NCBI GenBank assembly: GCA_032690845.1 | Contig: CM064417.1 | Span: 10,508,501-10,572,500, forward strand | DNA: 64,000 bases | Reading direction: 5' to 3' | DNA from: Eleusine coracana subsp. coracana | Taxonomy: Eukaryota; Streptophyta; Magnoliopsida; Poales; Poaceae | Shown: positions 38,561 through 51,317 of the stretch, piece after piece | Numbering within the stretch: position 1 is the first letter of the stretch | How the letters are laid out: every line of letters begins with the position of its first letter | Notes under the pieces: generated by a model | Told to the model about the DNA's origin: nothing | Seen by the model: only the letters and a program-made list of their open reading frames with translations | The model's database searches: none | Position numbers and translations under genes: made by a program

Positions 38561-38978
38561 AACAGTATTTTCACATCTGGGCACGTATTACAGAACTCAT
38601 GGCTTGCTGCCAATGTTCAAAATCCCGGTGTAAGTACATTATGTCTGATTATGGTGTATACAGTCATCGGATCTGGTTCGATTATTTTCTTGCTCTTTAG
38701 AGTACTGTTAGTAGTTGATCTTAGTCTACAGACATCAAGGTCTTTGTTTTCCAAACTACTTAGTTCTCTAACAGTATTTTCACATCTGGGCACGTATTAC
38801 AGAACTCATGGCTTGCTGCCAATGTTCAAAATCCCGGTGTAAGTACATTATGTCTGATTATGGTGTATACAGTCATCGGATCTGGTTCGATTATTTTCTT
38901 GCTCTTCAGAGTACTGTTAGTAGTTGATCTTAGTCTACAGACATCAAGGTCTTTGTTTTCCAAACTACTTAGTTCTCT
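38561..38978 (+). repeat. 209-bp tandem duplication inside an ABCC exon (frame-breaking)
   Basis: The coding segment 38561-38769 is repeated at 38770-38978. I see one difference, T at 38698 against C at 38907, which is synonymous (Phe). Because 209 is not a multiple of three, translation leaves frame at the junction and stops at 38842. The ancestral frame resumes in the second copy and continues into RAPMSFFQSTPVGRILSR. Near-identity indicates a very recent event or an assembly artefact. Confidence 0.92.
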
Positions 38979-39803
38979 ATTCCGTGCGCCCATGTCTTTC
39001 TTTCAGTCCACTCCAGTTGGAAGAATACTTAGCCGTGTAAGTGCTCAAATTTTGAGTAAAATTATATGCCGCTTATATTATGATAAATAATATAAATTAT
39101 GTGCTATTAATATACTCTTTGATGCAGGTATCTTCTGACTTGAGTATCATTGATCTTGATCTTCCATTTACTTTCTCTTTCAGTATTTGTGCTACAATAA
39201 ATGCATATATCAATCTAGGTGTTCTATGCTTCTTCACTTGGCAAGTTCTGTTTCTTGCTGCACCTGTGATCTTTATGTCTGTCAGACTGCAAGTAAGCAA
39301 TCACTGTTTATATTGTAGTCTTCTTTCCCAGCATTTATGAAAAAGACCTTATGTGCATGCTCATGGTTCTGCTCAAATACTGTACTGCAGAGATACTACT
39401 TGGCCTCTTCGAAAGAATTGACGAGAATCAGTGGCACCACAAAGTCTCGTGTTGCCAATCACCTTGGTGAATCGATTTCAGGAGCAGTTACAATCAGAGC
39501 CTTCAAGCAAGAAGATCGTTTTTTTGCTAAAATGTTGGAAATTCTCGACAATTATGCAAGCCCATCTTTTCATTGTTCTGCTGCAACTGAATGGTTGACT
39601 CAACGCTTGGAGATAATGGGTGCCGCCATTCTTTCATCCTCTGCTTTTGTTATTACCCTTCTTCCCCTGGGAACTTTTAGCTCTGGTGAGATACTATAAG
39701 CTATTCTAGGTAATGCTATAGGTAGTGACCTTTCTATTTCCTCCATGGTGCTAACCTAGAAACTTAACTTTTTTGAGCCCTTTTGGTTTGGCCCAACATA
39801 ATA

Positions 39804-40169
39804 CTCCCTCCGGATTTGAAATTGAGTTCGTTTAGGACATGAGTTAGCATACCATGAAGTAATTAAGTTGGGTCTATTCTTTCATGTTTGCCCTTATTAA
39901 ATACTTGGCGGAGCCGCTTTCCAACAACAACCTCTCTCCGCTGGACTGTCGAAGCTGAGGTCGCCGGTTCGAACCCCCCCCCCCCCCCCCCCATCATGTT
40001 TTTTGCATTTTCCGCCTCGGGAAGACGAGGAACCGGTTTGAATGCGTTTCAGGACCCTGTGTTAAGCAGGGGCAAAATTGTCTCAAACACACTATTTTTT
40101 CGAAAACGTCGTGAGTTGTGAAATCTCACTCCACCTCCTAAACGACTAGAATTTCAGAACCGGAGGGAG
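39804..40169. mobile_element. Stowaway-like element with internal tRNA-like B-box
   Basis: Inside an ABCC intron, an element of about 366 bp lies between TA dinucleotides, with ends ctccctccggatttgaaatt and the inverted aatttcagaaccggagggag. The inner part contains a perfect pol III B-box (GGTTCGAACCC at 39966-39976) that runs into a C19 tract, suggesting that an older tRNA-derived fragment was captured within the MITE or that the element is composite. No coding capacity. Confidence 0.65.
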
Positions 40170-40577
40170 TAAATTAAAGTACACATGAGCACAAAACATA
40201 CAATATCGGTCTTTTTTCTCAGTGGATATATGATTTTATTCGAAGATCCTCTTTCCTGTCCTGACTATACCCTCCAAAGATCCTCTGGAAGCAGTCTCAG
40301 GCTCTCAGCTGATCGTCTGATCCCCTCTCTTATATTACAGTATAATTAAACCAATACCGATCAGACACTCTCATATACACATGTACAAGCACACAGTAAA
40401 TTGTGTTGAGTTTGAAATAGAAGAAGCTATACCAACATAAGATCCGATTTGAAAGTTGGACTTGTACGTAAGTAGTATAAACACTCTTTTTGGGCGGGAG
40501 AGGATAGAACTTCATCTGGTACAAAGTAAGCAAGTGACTCGTAGATATACTTTCATTATAATCAACTGCAGTGCTGG

Positions 40578-40690
40578 TGTTTGCAAAAAGAGCTTCGCTG
40601 CCTGTAATGTCCCCAATGGAACTCAGAATTGTAGAGCTGGAGTTTGAAGTTTGCAAAAGAGCTTCGGTGCCTGTAATATCCCCAATGGAT
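40578..40690. repeat. short direct duplication, period about 71 bp
   Basis: Two copies of a roughly 42-bp motif occur (gtttgcaaaa-agagcttc then gcctgtaat-tccccaatgga), at about 40578-40620 and 40649-40690, in the same ABCC intron. Two or three substitutions and one single-base indel separate them. Confidence 0.7.
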
Positions 40691-41099
40691 TACATTACAA
40701 AAAAGGAAACGGCAATGAATTGTAGAATGTTCTTTTCGCTCAATACTTTAGTCTTCACATAGAGCTAGAATTTGTGTGCTAAATTTGGGAAAGAAATACA
40801 AATCGTATTGCAGCATAGTATGCCTGCATGATGTGTTCAAAATTACCCTTTAAATATCTTCATATTCCTAGCTTATTAATGGGGTTTGATAACACTGTCT
40901 TATCATTTTCAAGTTCGAGGCTTGCTCATATGTAATTGTATGATATTCCACTACATTCTGTCTTTTAAATAGTTCCTGAAAAGATATAGGAACCAAATTG
41001 AGTTGTTAACATTGGTTTATGCAATCCCACAGGTGTTATAGGAATGGTGTTGTCTTATGGCCTTTCCCTTAACATGTTATTCCTTTTCTCAATCCAAAG

Positions 41100-43310
41100 T
41101 GATGAGTACATCACACTCATGGATACACACAACACTCCTCCAACTAAGCTGAAAGTTCATGTGCATCATCTGAATTTACAGGTGAGATCGTTTCTAATAT
41201 TTTTATTATGGGATTTTGCTTAGATTATTCTGTTCATAACAGTTTTATCGTCATATCGGTTTGTGGGACTTCAACTTGTGAGATTCATCATACACTTGTA
41301 AATTTGGTTGCATTCTTCTTTGTTCTTACTTGTGTTCTTGATTTACAGGCAAAGATAAGCCTTCTTGGCGAGGTCAATCGTTCTTGGACGGTTGATAACC
41401 ATAGGAGACGTTGTGCTGCGATTGCAGGGTTTAGAACGTGTTGTTCGGAAGCCGGATCGATTTGTGTATCGTCTCCGCCTTAATCAAGTTTACCAGAACC
41501 TATCGGAAGATCGGGAACTCTTGTTGTCAAGGATCGACATTGTCGTGTTATCATTGATGGAAAGAGTAGCCGCAACATCGTAAATTTAGAATTAGTAGAG
41601 AAGCTTGGATTGACAACACAACCACACCCATGTCCATACTACATTCAATGGGTAAATTCTTTTGGTAAGATAAAGTTAGATAAAATTACACGTATTGAAT
41701 TTTTTATTGATTCTTATAAGGATAGTGCAGAATTTGATATAGTACCTATGCAAGCATGTCATTTGTTATTGAGTAAATTTTGGATTATTACAAATAATGC
41801 TTCGCATAATACCATTATAAATAGCTACTCATTTAAATATAATAGTAGAAGAGTTACTCTTAAACCTATGACCGCTGCTAAAATTTTAGAAGAGAATTAA
41901 CAAAGGTTTGAAAGGAAAAAGAATAAACCGTTTAGGAAAAAATAGACTGTTTTAAATGTTGCAACACTTACATCAAAATCTGAATTAGATGATGAACATA
42001 TTTCCTTGCCTCTTGTTGCAACTAATACATTTCAGGTTCTACACAAAGAAAAGGATAGTGAGAAAGATGAAGAACATATTGTTGCTTCAGGTAAGAGCTT
42101 TCTTGATGTGATGAATTGTTCTAACAATCTTATTGTATTGAAACCTTGTCTTGATTTGTCTTTGCCGCAAGTTGATTTATCTACTAATCCTTGTGATAAA
42201 GAGGAGTTGTGTGCCACTGCTTCACTTATATCTTTGCCACAACAAATGAATAAGCTTGATGTTTTTTCTTATGATTCACCTACTAGTACTGAAATAAAAC
42301 ATTTGATTTTAATAACATGTGAAAAGGATGAGCAGAAATTATTGTCTTCTCTAAATACTTTGGGTTATATTGAATTTGATGTTCTTTGTGATCTAAATAC
42401 CGTGGAGAAGCAAATCTTTTCTCAAACTGAATTGCCTTTACTAATAAGAAACAAATTTTATGCTATAGAAAACTATGATCATAGAGGTGTATTTATGGTG
42501 CATAAAGTTTATATTTGCTCAAACATGAATACTCCTTGTGTTGTACAACCAAATGATAAACTAGAAAACTGCAATAACAATTACCATGTCATGTCATGTT
42601 TTTCTAGTGTTTTTAAGATCACACATTTTTCATCTTGTCATAAGAGTGAGAATGACGTTCATATTGCTGAGCAAGTTTTTAAAGAAGTCATTAATTTACA
42701 TGGCATGCCTTCTATTGTGGTTTCACATTGTGATGATAATTTTCATAACACATATAAATACAAGGTGCATTTCAAGTTTGTGAATAGTTCTATATTTTAT
42801 ATTTCAGATTTGAGACCGCTATTGGGAGAAAGAGATGGGATCGAGTCGAGGACGACTCTAATTCAAAAGGGGGAGAATGATGAGTACGTCACACTCATGG
42901 ATACACACAACACTCCTCCAACTAAGATGAAAGTTTATGTGCATCACCTGAATTTACAGGTGAGATTATTTTTAATGTTTTTATTATGGGGTTTTGCTTA
43001 GATTATTCTGTTCATAACAGTTTCACCGTTATATCAGTTTGTGAGACCCCAACTTGTGAGATTCATCATATACTTGTAAATTTGGTTGCATTCTTCTTTG
43101 TTATTACTTGTGTTCTTGATTTGCAGGCAAGGATAAGTCTTCTCGGCGAGGTCAATCGTTCTTGGACGGTTGATAACCATAGGAGACGTTGTGTTACGAT
43201 TGCGGGATTCAGAACGTGTCGTTCGGAAGCCGGATCGATTTGTGTATCGCCTCCGCCTTAATCAAGTTTACCAGAACCTATCAGAAGATCAGGAATCCTT
43301 GTCCACATCA
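41100..43310 (+). mobile_element. defective Ty3/gypsy-like LTR retrotransposon inserted in an ABCC exon
   Basis: The element runs TG...CA with a 5-bp target duplication CAAAG (41095-41099 and 43311-43315) that interrupts the ABCC reading frame. The right LTR is 42878-43310 (433 bp). The left LTR is 41100-41524 and lacks the last 8 bp. A purine tract (aaaagggggagaa) abuts the right LTR. Internally there is a gypsy retropepsin-like stretch (VIIDGKSSRN, LVEKLGL, PYYIQW, VPMQACHLLL), a 331-aa open frame (42006-43001) that ends in remnants resembling integrase (HKSEN..FKEVINLHGMPS) and the pol tail (DLRPLLGERD..ESRTT). Primer-binding site, gag, reverse transcriptase and RNase H are missing. It must have been mobilised by a related autonomous element, or deleted after insertion. 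Confidence 0.85.
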
Positions 43311-45530
43311 CAAAGCCAGTGTTCCCTCGCAAATCAAGTAATATCTGTTGAAATGTTATGCCAATATATGCATATTGTGAGCGAAGCACTAGACAAAATA
43401 GAAGATAATCAACTACCAGCTGATTGGCCCTCGGTGGGTAAGATAGACCTGCATGATTTGGAGGCAAGTGATGAGAAACTAATTTCTTTTGCAGTAATAG
43501 TTTCTCATGCATTATATACAAGACCTGATTTCTATAGATTTGAGCAGATTAAATATAATCAAGATGCTTCACCTGTACTGCATGGTATCACTTGCACATT
43601 TGAAGGTGGTGATAAAATTGGGATAGTTGGTCGAACAGGAAGCGGAAAAACAACTTTGGTAAATGCAATTTTCCGACTTGTTGAACCTTCTGGCGGTAAT
43701 ATTGTCATTGATGGTCAAGACATCACAGCAATGGGTCTTCATGACTTGCAATTTCGAATTGGTCTTATTCCTCAAGATCCAATACTCTTTCATGGCTCCA
43801 TAAGATTTAATTTGGATCCTCAAGGACATTTCTCAGATGAAGAGATAATGGAAGTACGTATCTCACATATGACTCAATGTAAAGAATAGTGTTGAGAAAA
43901 CCTGTAGAATTATAGTAATTTATAGAATAATCTCACTCTCGTTAGGAGTTGATACTTCAAAATTTTGGACTGTATCCCAGAAGTAATGCATCTTGGTGGT
44001 CCCCTTGATGTTATTTTAACCATAATTAGATAATTGAAATTTTTGATAGTAGAAGTTAATGATCCATAGGTCTCACCTTCACTGCAGAGCGTATCTTTTG
44101 CCAGCAAACAGTTCAACGCGAAGGTCATGATGTTAAAGTGTTTGCTGGCAAGATAACTTTGAATATTCACCTTTGAAGCCTTGCCCTAACTAGAAATAAT
44201 ATTTTAACGTCTAATCATCATTTGTGAAGTTCATATTGTCGTAGGACCAAAGAAATAGTTATGCTATTACATATCTATAGTTTGCTTCTATAAACATTCA
44301 TCCTAGAATGAAAAGCTTCTAATGCACTTCTGAACTCTTGACTTGCAAGGTTATATGCAAATGCCAACTTTCTGAAGCAGTTAAAGAGAAGCAAGGACTG
44401 GATTCACTTGGTAGACCATTACCTCATCATCCTTCTGTCTACACTTTCTGTAATTATATTGTATTCCTTTGATTTATTATTTATTTGTTTTTCCTACAGT
44501 TGTGGAAGGAGGATTAAACTGGAGCATGGGCCAAAGGCAGTTGCTTTGCTTGGGCCATGCATTATTGAGAAGAAGTCGCATCTTGATCCTTGATGAGGCA
44601 ACAACATCAATTGATAATGCAACTGATGCTATCCTTCAGAAAATCATCGGCACAGAGTTCAGAGACAGCACCGTCATTACAATTGCACATAGAATTCCTA
44701 CTGTGTTGAACTGCACCAGATTACTTGTTATTAATGATGGTATGCATGCATCCGAATCTTGACCTTTTCCATTGCATGCTTGTTCCATAGGCTGTCTATC
44801 TTCTGTAGCAGGTCATGTAATTGTTGCAATCCTCCCAAGACAAATAAAGATTGAGTGCAATCATTGAGTGGAAACTGGGGGTTGTGGGGGTAGCAGGGTG
44901 TATGTGGGCAGGTGTTATATGCTATATGATGCTTAAAGGCCTGTTTGCTTTGGACCCTAGAAAACTGCCTGGGCTAGGCAACTTTCACCAGGCATGTATA
45001 TCATGAATTATGGTAATGTTTTTTTGTTTCCCTTCTTTCTGTAGTCTAAAACCTATGAACCATCCTTGCATCATGGACACACCACACATTAGTTATGCAG
45101 TGCATTACAACACATTGTCCTTTCCTACGATTAGATTTGGCCTTTCACTGTATATATGTCGAATGGTTTTCCTTGTTCGAGAGAAAGTGTGGGGTGGGTG
45201 GGAATGATGTTGTTGCTAATATTCTTGATGCCAAGGACACCTTGGTTTTTCAATTTACATATTTTTTCCATTTTATTGGGTGGTATTTTCTCTTAGTTCC
45301 ACCCCTTGACCGAAAAAAAATAAACTCGCTCTCCTAGCTTTGTCAATTTTATCGATAAGTTTAGCGGAGGAGAAACAAGGGCATATTATAGTATAAAGGA
45401 TGTTGGTAAAATAAGAGTCAACAGTTTGGTGCTCACACCAAATGTCATCAATTCTCTTTTTTACATGTCCAGCCTTTTATATGCCACACATCCAACAAAG
45501 TGGTGTGAGCCATGTTTGCCCACTTGACAA

Positions 45531-45702
45531 TGTAAGCGAGGAGAATGTCGCAATACTAGATTGATTGATCATAGGTCATGATGGTTACACATATATAGGG
45601 GCTGGGCAACCCGAAGGGTGCCAGGCGCACGGGTCAGCATAGGGCCGACGCATAGCCCACCTGAGGGCCAAGACATATGTATAGACCTAAACTCTGTAAA
45701 CA
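45531..45702 (-). repeat. 3' LTR of the copia element
   Basis: A 172-bp LTR starting tgtaagcgaggagaatgtc on the plus strand and sharing cacatatataggggctgggc and ccaggcgcacggg with the other LTR. It diverges over its last 25 bp (cctaaactctgtaaaca against tatcaatctaaca). The boundary at 45702 is set by a TG on the minus strand. Confidence 0.8.
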
Positions 45703-48700
45703 CCAAAGTTGTCAAGCCCTTGGTGAAGACATCCGCAAACTGCGTAGAGGTGGGGACATGCAAAACTCAAACAACACCGATGGCGGCGCGTTCTCGGATG
45801 AAGTGTAGGTCAATCTCCAGATGTTTCGTACACTGGTGCTGCACGGGGTTGGTAGGGAGGTAGACCGCACTGACGTTGTTGCAGTAGACGAGCGTTGTTG
45901 TCGAGAGTGGGTGATGAAACTCCTGAAGCTTCGGCGACACCATTGGCAACAACGCGGTACTCAGCCTTCGTGCTTGATCGGGAGACGGTGTGTTGGCGCT
46001 TCGAGGACCAAGAGATCAGATTGGAGCCAAGAAAGATGGCCTACCCCCATGTGGATCGACGAGTATCCGGGCATCCAGCCCAATCGGCATTTGTGTAGAC
46101 CACGAGCTTGGAAGGAGCGGTGCAGGGGAATCACTAGGCCGTGACCTAACTGAAGGTATCATAAGATTTGTTTGGCTGCAACGAGATGAGCCTCCCGGAG
46201 ATCTTGCATGTGTGGGTAGACTTGCTGGCCGGCATAGGCAATGTCCGGCCTAGTGAAGGTGAGGTACTGGAGGGCGCCGACCAAGCTGCGGTAGGATGTC
46301 ACGTCGGCGACGGATGGTCTTGACGCAGCCAAAACCTGGGCGCAAGTGTCAACGGGGATCATGCATGGCTTGCAATCCTTCATGCCGAAGCACTCTAAGA
46401 TGTCCAGGGCGTACTGCTGTTGAGAGAGAAAGAGTTGCTCAGGCATGCGGGAGATAGATAGGCCGAGGAAGTGATGAAGGGGGCCAAGGTCCTTCATGGA
46501 GAACTCCTGTTGGAGAGCAGTGATAATTGTCCAAAGGAGAGACATGGAGGAGGCCGTGAGGACAATGTCGTCGACGTAGAGGAGCCGATAGGTGAAGAGA
46601 GGTGTCAGACTTGGCCTTGATGAATCCCAACTTAACGATGGAGGCAAACCTGCTGTACCAGGCATGCGACGCTTGCTTCAGGCCGTAGAGGAACTTGTTG
46701 AGCTTGCACACATGATCGGGGAATGCGGCATTGACAAAACCAGCAGGTTGGGAGCAGTACACAGTCTAAGATAATGTTCTATGGAGAAACGTGTTCTTGA
46801 CGTCAAGTTGATGGATGGGCCAATCCATGGAGTGCGCCAGTGTGAGTATAGTCCGTACTATGGCAGGCTGGACGGCCGGACTGAAGGTCCCATCGTAGTC
46901 GACACCGGGACGCTGAGTGAAAGCGTGAAGGACCCAGTGAGCTTTGTAGCGATCAAGAGAGCCATCGGAGTGGAACTTGTGCTTGAAGATCCATTTGCCG
47001 GTGGCGACATTGATGTTGTGAGGCCGAGCGACCAGTGTCCAGGTATTGTTGGAAAGTAGGGCGGTGAATTCTTCTTCCATGGCGTGGCGCCAGTTCGGAT
47101 CGCCCCTGGTAGGTCTTGGAAACCGAAGAAAACACTGAGGCATGGAGCCCAAGACGGGGTTGCCGAAACCCGCACTTCCCATGAGTGGCCATGCAATGAG
47201 TGTTGTCGACCGACGCAATGGGCACGGTTCCACGAGGAAGCTTGACCGGCGGAGGCACGGTCGGCATGATGACACAGGGCTATCGACGCGCGTAGGTGCG
47301 CACAGGTGGCGGCTTGATGCAGGGCGCGACCGCCCGGGGGGTCGCAGCGGGCGAGCTGATGGAGGTCCGCGTGTGGTGCAGGTGAGACCATCTGTGCCGC
47401 ACGTGGCTTGGGAGACGGGGGGAGCATCGATGCCGCGCGTGGCATGGTAGACGGTGAAGCCGTCGTGGTCGCGCGTGGCGACGAGTTGTCGGTCAAGCCA
47501 GGAGGGGTGGTCGGCAACTTGGCCACGGAGGGTGCGCACTGAGGCACAACAGTCCCGAGTGGAGCAGCAATAGACAGACCGTGCCGGGTCACGGGGGGAG
47601 TACCTACGGGAAAAATTGGAACTCGAGGGAGCTCATCATTAGTTAGAAAGTCAAGCGCGTCGAGGGCGGAGGAGGGCCGATGGGCTGCAAAAGAAAAAGA
47701 GAGCTCGTCGAAGATGACGTGTTGAGAGATGATCACACGGTTGGTTGAGAGCTCGAGGCAGCGATAGTCCCTGTGATCAGGCGAGTAGCCGAGAAAAACG
47801 CACAAGGTGGATCGAAGAGCGAGTTTGTGGGGGTTGTGAAGACGATGTTAGGGTAGCAGGAACAATAAAAAAACCCGAAGGTTTGAGTAGGTCGGGTGGG
47901 TGCCATGGAGGGCAAGATAGGGGAAGGCTAGGCATAAAGTCTTGGTGGGGAGTCGGTTAAGGACATAGGTGGTTGTGTAAGGGGACGGCATGGAGGACTA
48001 AAACAACAAAGTGCGAACGATGTTGTTGATAGTGCGAATGACGTGTTTAGCCTTTTCATTTTGAGGCGATGTGTATGGGCAAGACATGCGAAGGTGGACA
48101 CCTTTGGTGAGAGAACGAGCGCAAGGAGGAGTTATCGAATTCGCGGCCATTGTCACATTGCACACTCTTGATGGTGCAGCCGAACTGGGTGGCCACATAA
48201 GCGAAGAAATTAGCAAGCGTAGGAAAAGTCTCGGACTTGAGGCGAATGGGAAAAGTCCAAAGAAAATGAGAGCAATCATCAAGAATGACCAAGTAGTATT
48301 TAAAACCGGACACACTGACAACAGGAGACGTCCAAATATCACAGTGAACTAAGTCTAAATTCTTGAGAGCTCGAGACGGGGAGCTTGAAAATGGTAATCG
48401 CGAATAATGGCAAAGTTGGCAAGCATGACAAAAAGCATCACTAGATGGCTTATTACATGAAATAGCGGTGGAGCGAGCTAATCTAGCAAGAGCCTCCTGC
48501 CCGGGATGACCAAGCCAGCGATGGCAAAGAGAAGTCGGCGCGGCAAGGAGAGCGTGCGAGGAGGTGGGAGGCAGCTACAAGGTGTATAGGGGGCCCAGGT
48601 TGTCACATTGAAGGAGCCTAGTTCTTGTGCGAAGATCCTTCATAGATAAACCATAAGGGTCAAATTCGACGAAGACAAGATTATCAGTAGTAAATTGGTG

Positions 48701-50647
48701 GACGGAAAGCAAGTTCTTAATAATATGAGGTGCAATGAGAACATTGTTAAGATGGAACGGCCCGGAGAGGGAGGTGTGACCCATGCCAGTGACGAGAAGA
48801 GTCGAGCCGTTACCAATAATGATGGATGAAAGAAATGAAGAAGTATGAAGGGGGGTGACGTTACTGGGGTGAGGCGACATGTGGGAAGAAGCGCCGGAGT
48901 CAAACACTCACTCCACTGGGTTGGGCGGCGCGGTAAGGGACGAGGTGCTGAAGGCGTTCGCCAAAGAGTGGGGATCCCATGGCAGCCAGGCAGGCGAGGA
49001 CGCCTGCGGGGTGGATGGCATCATTGGGGTCCGGGGGTGGGGGCACCGAAGGCAATGATGAGGCAGGCATCTGTGGCAGGTGGAGCGTTGGAAGGTAGTG
49101 TGGTGCCGGTCCGTAGGGCGTCGGATGCTATAGGGACCAGGGACGCCAACGAAGAAGCCATGTTAAGACGACGGTGTTGCGGGCCACGGGGACGCGGTCC
49201 GGGGGGGGGGGGGCATGCAGATTGTGTCGGTCCAGGGGTCGTAGATGGAGGGCCATGGCTGTTGGGAGCCGTTCCGGTCGCCGCGGCGATGACGATGGTT
49301 ACCACCACCACCCGAGGGCTGGTTGGAGACGGGTGGAGATGCTCCAGGGAAACTAGGCGGTCGGGTGGGCACATAGGTAGGAGCGGGAGCCCGTGGGACG
49401 CCGGCGACAGGCGGAGTGGTGACAAGAGCCGTGAGGGTAGGCGTCGGTCGAGGCATGTTGAGCTCGACGAAGCGGAGGTCAGAGCGTACATTCCGAAACA
49501 GAGGGAACAACTTACACCTAGTGATGAGCTAGGCCATGAACTGAAACTGCTCGTTGAGGCTGCGTAGGACACTGAGCATGTGGTCATGGACAAGTTCGCC
49601 GAGATCGCCGAGGGCGTCGACCATGGCCTTTATCTTGCACCAGTAGTTGTCGACGGCAAGGGAGCCTTGGATGAGGTTGCGAAACTTGGCATCGAGGTGG
49701 AGCGCGCGGGTCTCTCGGTTGCCAAGGAATTGCTACTCGATTCCGAGCCAGGAGGCCCGGGCGGTGATACCACCACGATCATGGGCGATCTCCATGAGCT
49801 CGGTGGAGATGGAGTTCTAGATCCAAGACAGGATGACGCACTCCATGCGCGTCCATGCCAGATCGTTAGGTTGGAAGGCGTCACTGAGGACGTGATCCTT
49901 CAGCTAGCGTCCAAGCGTGAGGAGAAGGCAGTCGCGCCACTTGGTGTAATGTGGCGACTGCAGATCAATGAGGACAGGGACCAGAGCCTTGATGTCCTGG
50001 ACCGCCGTGGCCTGAGCATGCATGTTGGCTATGGTGGCGGCTTTGTAGTCGTCCGAGGAGTCACCGTCGTCGATCGGCGGTGGGTTGTGACGGGCGAGGA
50101 TGGAGGTGGCCTCCCGTTCAAGGGCGGCGGCAGCATCGCGCTCCTGAAGCAGAGCTTCGGCGGCGATGCGAACGCGATCCTGTGCCGCGGCCGTAGCCTT
50201 GAGGAGGTCAGCCTCTTTCTGGAGATCAGAGCTGCAGGCGTCGTTGGTGGCTTTGGCCTTGGCCGCAACATCTTCCAACAGTTTGGCCTGGGCCTCGACG
50301 TCGTCACGTTGCTTGGCGGCGGCAATAGCGGCAGCACCGGCATCAAGGACAACGTCGGAGGACGTGGCGGAACTGGAGGAGAGCCCGGCGGCGAAGGTAG
50401 CGGCTGCTTTGGCTATGGCGGCGTCAACGTCCATGGGCAAGGCGGCTGCTTCGATTTTAGTGGAAGCATGGATCATAGGACCGGAAAAAGTCTTTATATA
50501 CCATGTAAGCGAGGAGAATGTCGTAATACTAGATTGATTAATCATTGGTCACGATGATTACACATATATAGGGGCTGGGCAAAAGGCGGCTGCTAGGATT
50601 TTAGTGGAAGCGTGGATCACAGGACCGGAAAAAGTCTTTGTATACCA

Positions 50648-50815
50648 TGTAAGCGAGGAGAATGTCACAATACTAGATAGATTAATCATTGGTCACGATG
50701 ATTACACATATATAGGGGCTGGGCAACCCTAAGGGTGCCAGGCGCACGGGCCAGCATAGGGCCGGCACACAGCCCACCAAAGGGCCAAGACATATGTACA
50801 GATATCAATCTAACA
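50648..50815 (-). repeat. 5' LTR of the copia element
   Basis: A 168-bp LTR ending ctaaca before the GACAA target duplication. A second, truncated LTR copy (about 50504-50580) precedes it on the plus strand, separated by a repeat of the gag start region (about 50581-50647). Confidence 0.85.
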
Positions 50816-51317
50816 GACAACATGTAAGCTATTACGAGTAACAGGGAGTCCTGAATTTCATATTGGAAGGGTCCAACATGGAAATGGAATAGATCAGCAT
50901 ATGCCGTAGCTATGTTATTGTCCCTCCCTACTTCACTTTTCTGAAAGATTCTTGTTATAGGCAAGAAAGGGGGTCAATAAAATTATAACAACAATTTCTT
51001 GTCACTTGACTTTTACATGTTATGTTCTAGTAGACACAAAATAGGTCATCCACAAATAGCATTACAGCAATACCATTTTTAAAAGATGCAGGAATAAGGC
51101 CTTCAACTAAATCATTCTGCTGAAGTAAACCATATCTTGAAATCCTATGTCACTCAAACAAAATATTTTAGACTAACACTCATAGAGTTATTGAATGATC
51201 AATACAATTATTATGTTTTCCTTTAGTTGGCAAAAAAATTCTCTTAATTCCTTGATAGAAGTCCATATGGTATATGTTTTAGCTTTTCACTAAAGGTGTG
51301 ATCTCAATTTTAATATA

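Larger units (their letters stand above)
45531..50815 (-). mobile_element. Ty1/copia LTR retrotransposon, nearly full length but degenerate
   Basis: It lies in the last ABCC intron with a 5-bp target duplication GACAA (45526-45530 and 50816-50820). Short LTRs: 45531-45702 and 50648-50815, with TG/CA ends on the minus strand. After the 5' LTR the sequence TGGTAT matches the start of an initiator-tRNA-Met primer site. Minus-strand order is gag (about 50545-49500), protease (FDSGASSHM near 48900), integrase (DDCSHFLWTF, CDNGREFDN, 48350-48050), reverse transcriptase (YVDD near 46575) and RNase H (CNNVSAVYL, KHLEIDLHFIRE, about 45900-45770). The PR-INT-RT-RH order defines copia. The pol frame is broken into overlapping pieces in different frames, so it is not autonomous. 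A partial duplication of LTR and gag start lies at 50504-50647. Confidence 0.93.

Noticed and set aside
48845..50557. Long plus-strand open frames (240 and 325 codons) inside the copia element
   Set aside because: They are antisense shadows of the GC-rich gag and leader region; the opposite strand encodes recognisable copia proteins.
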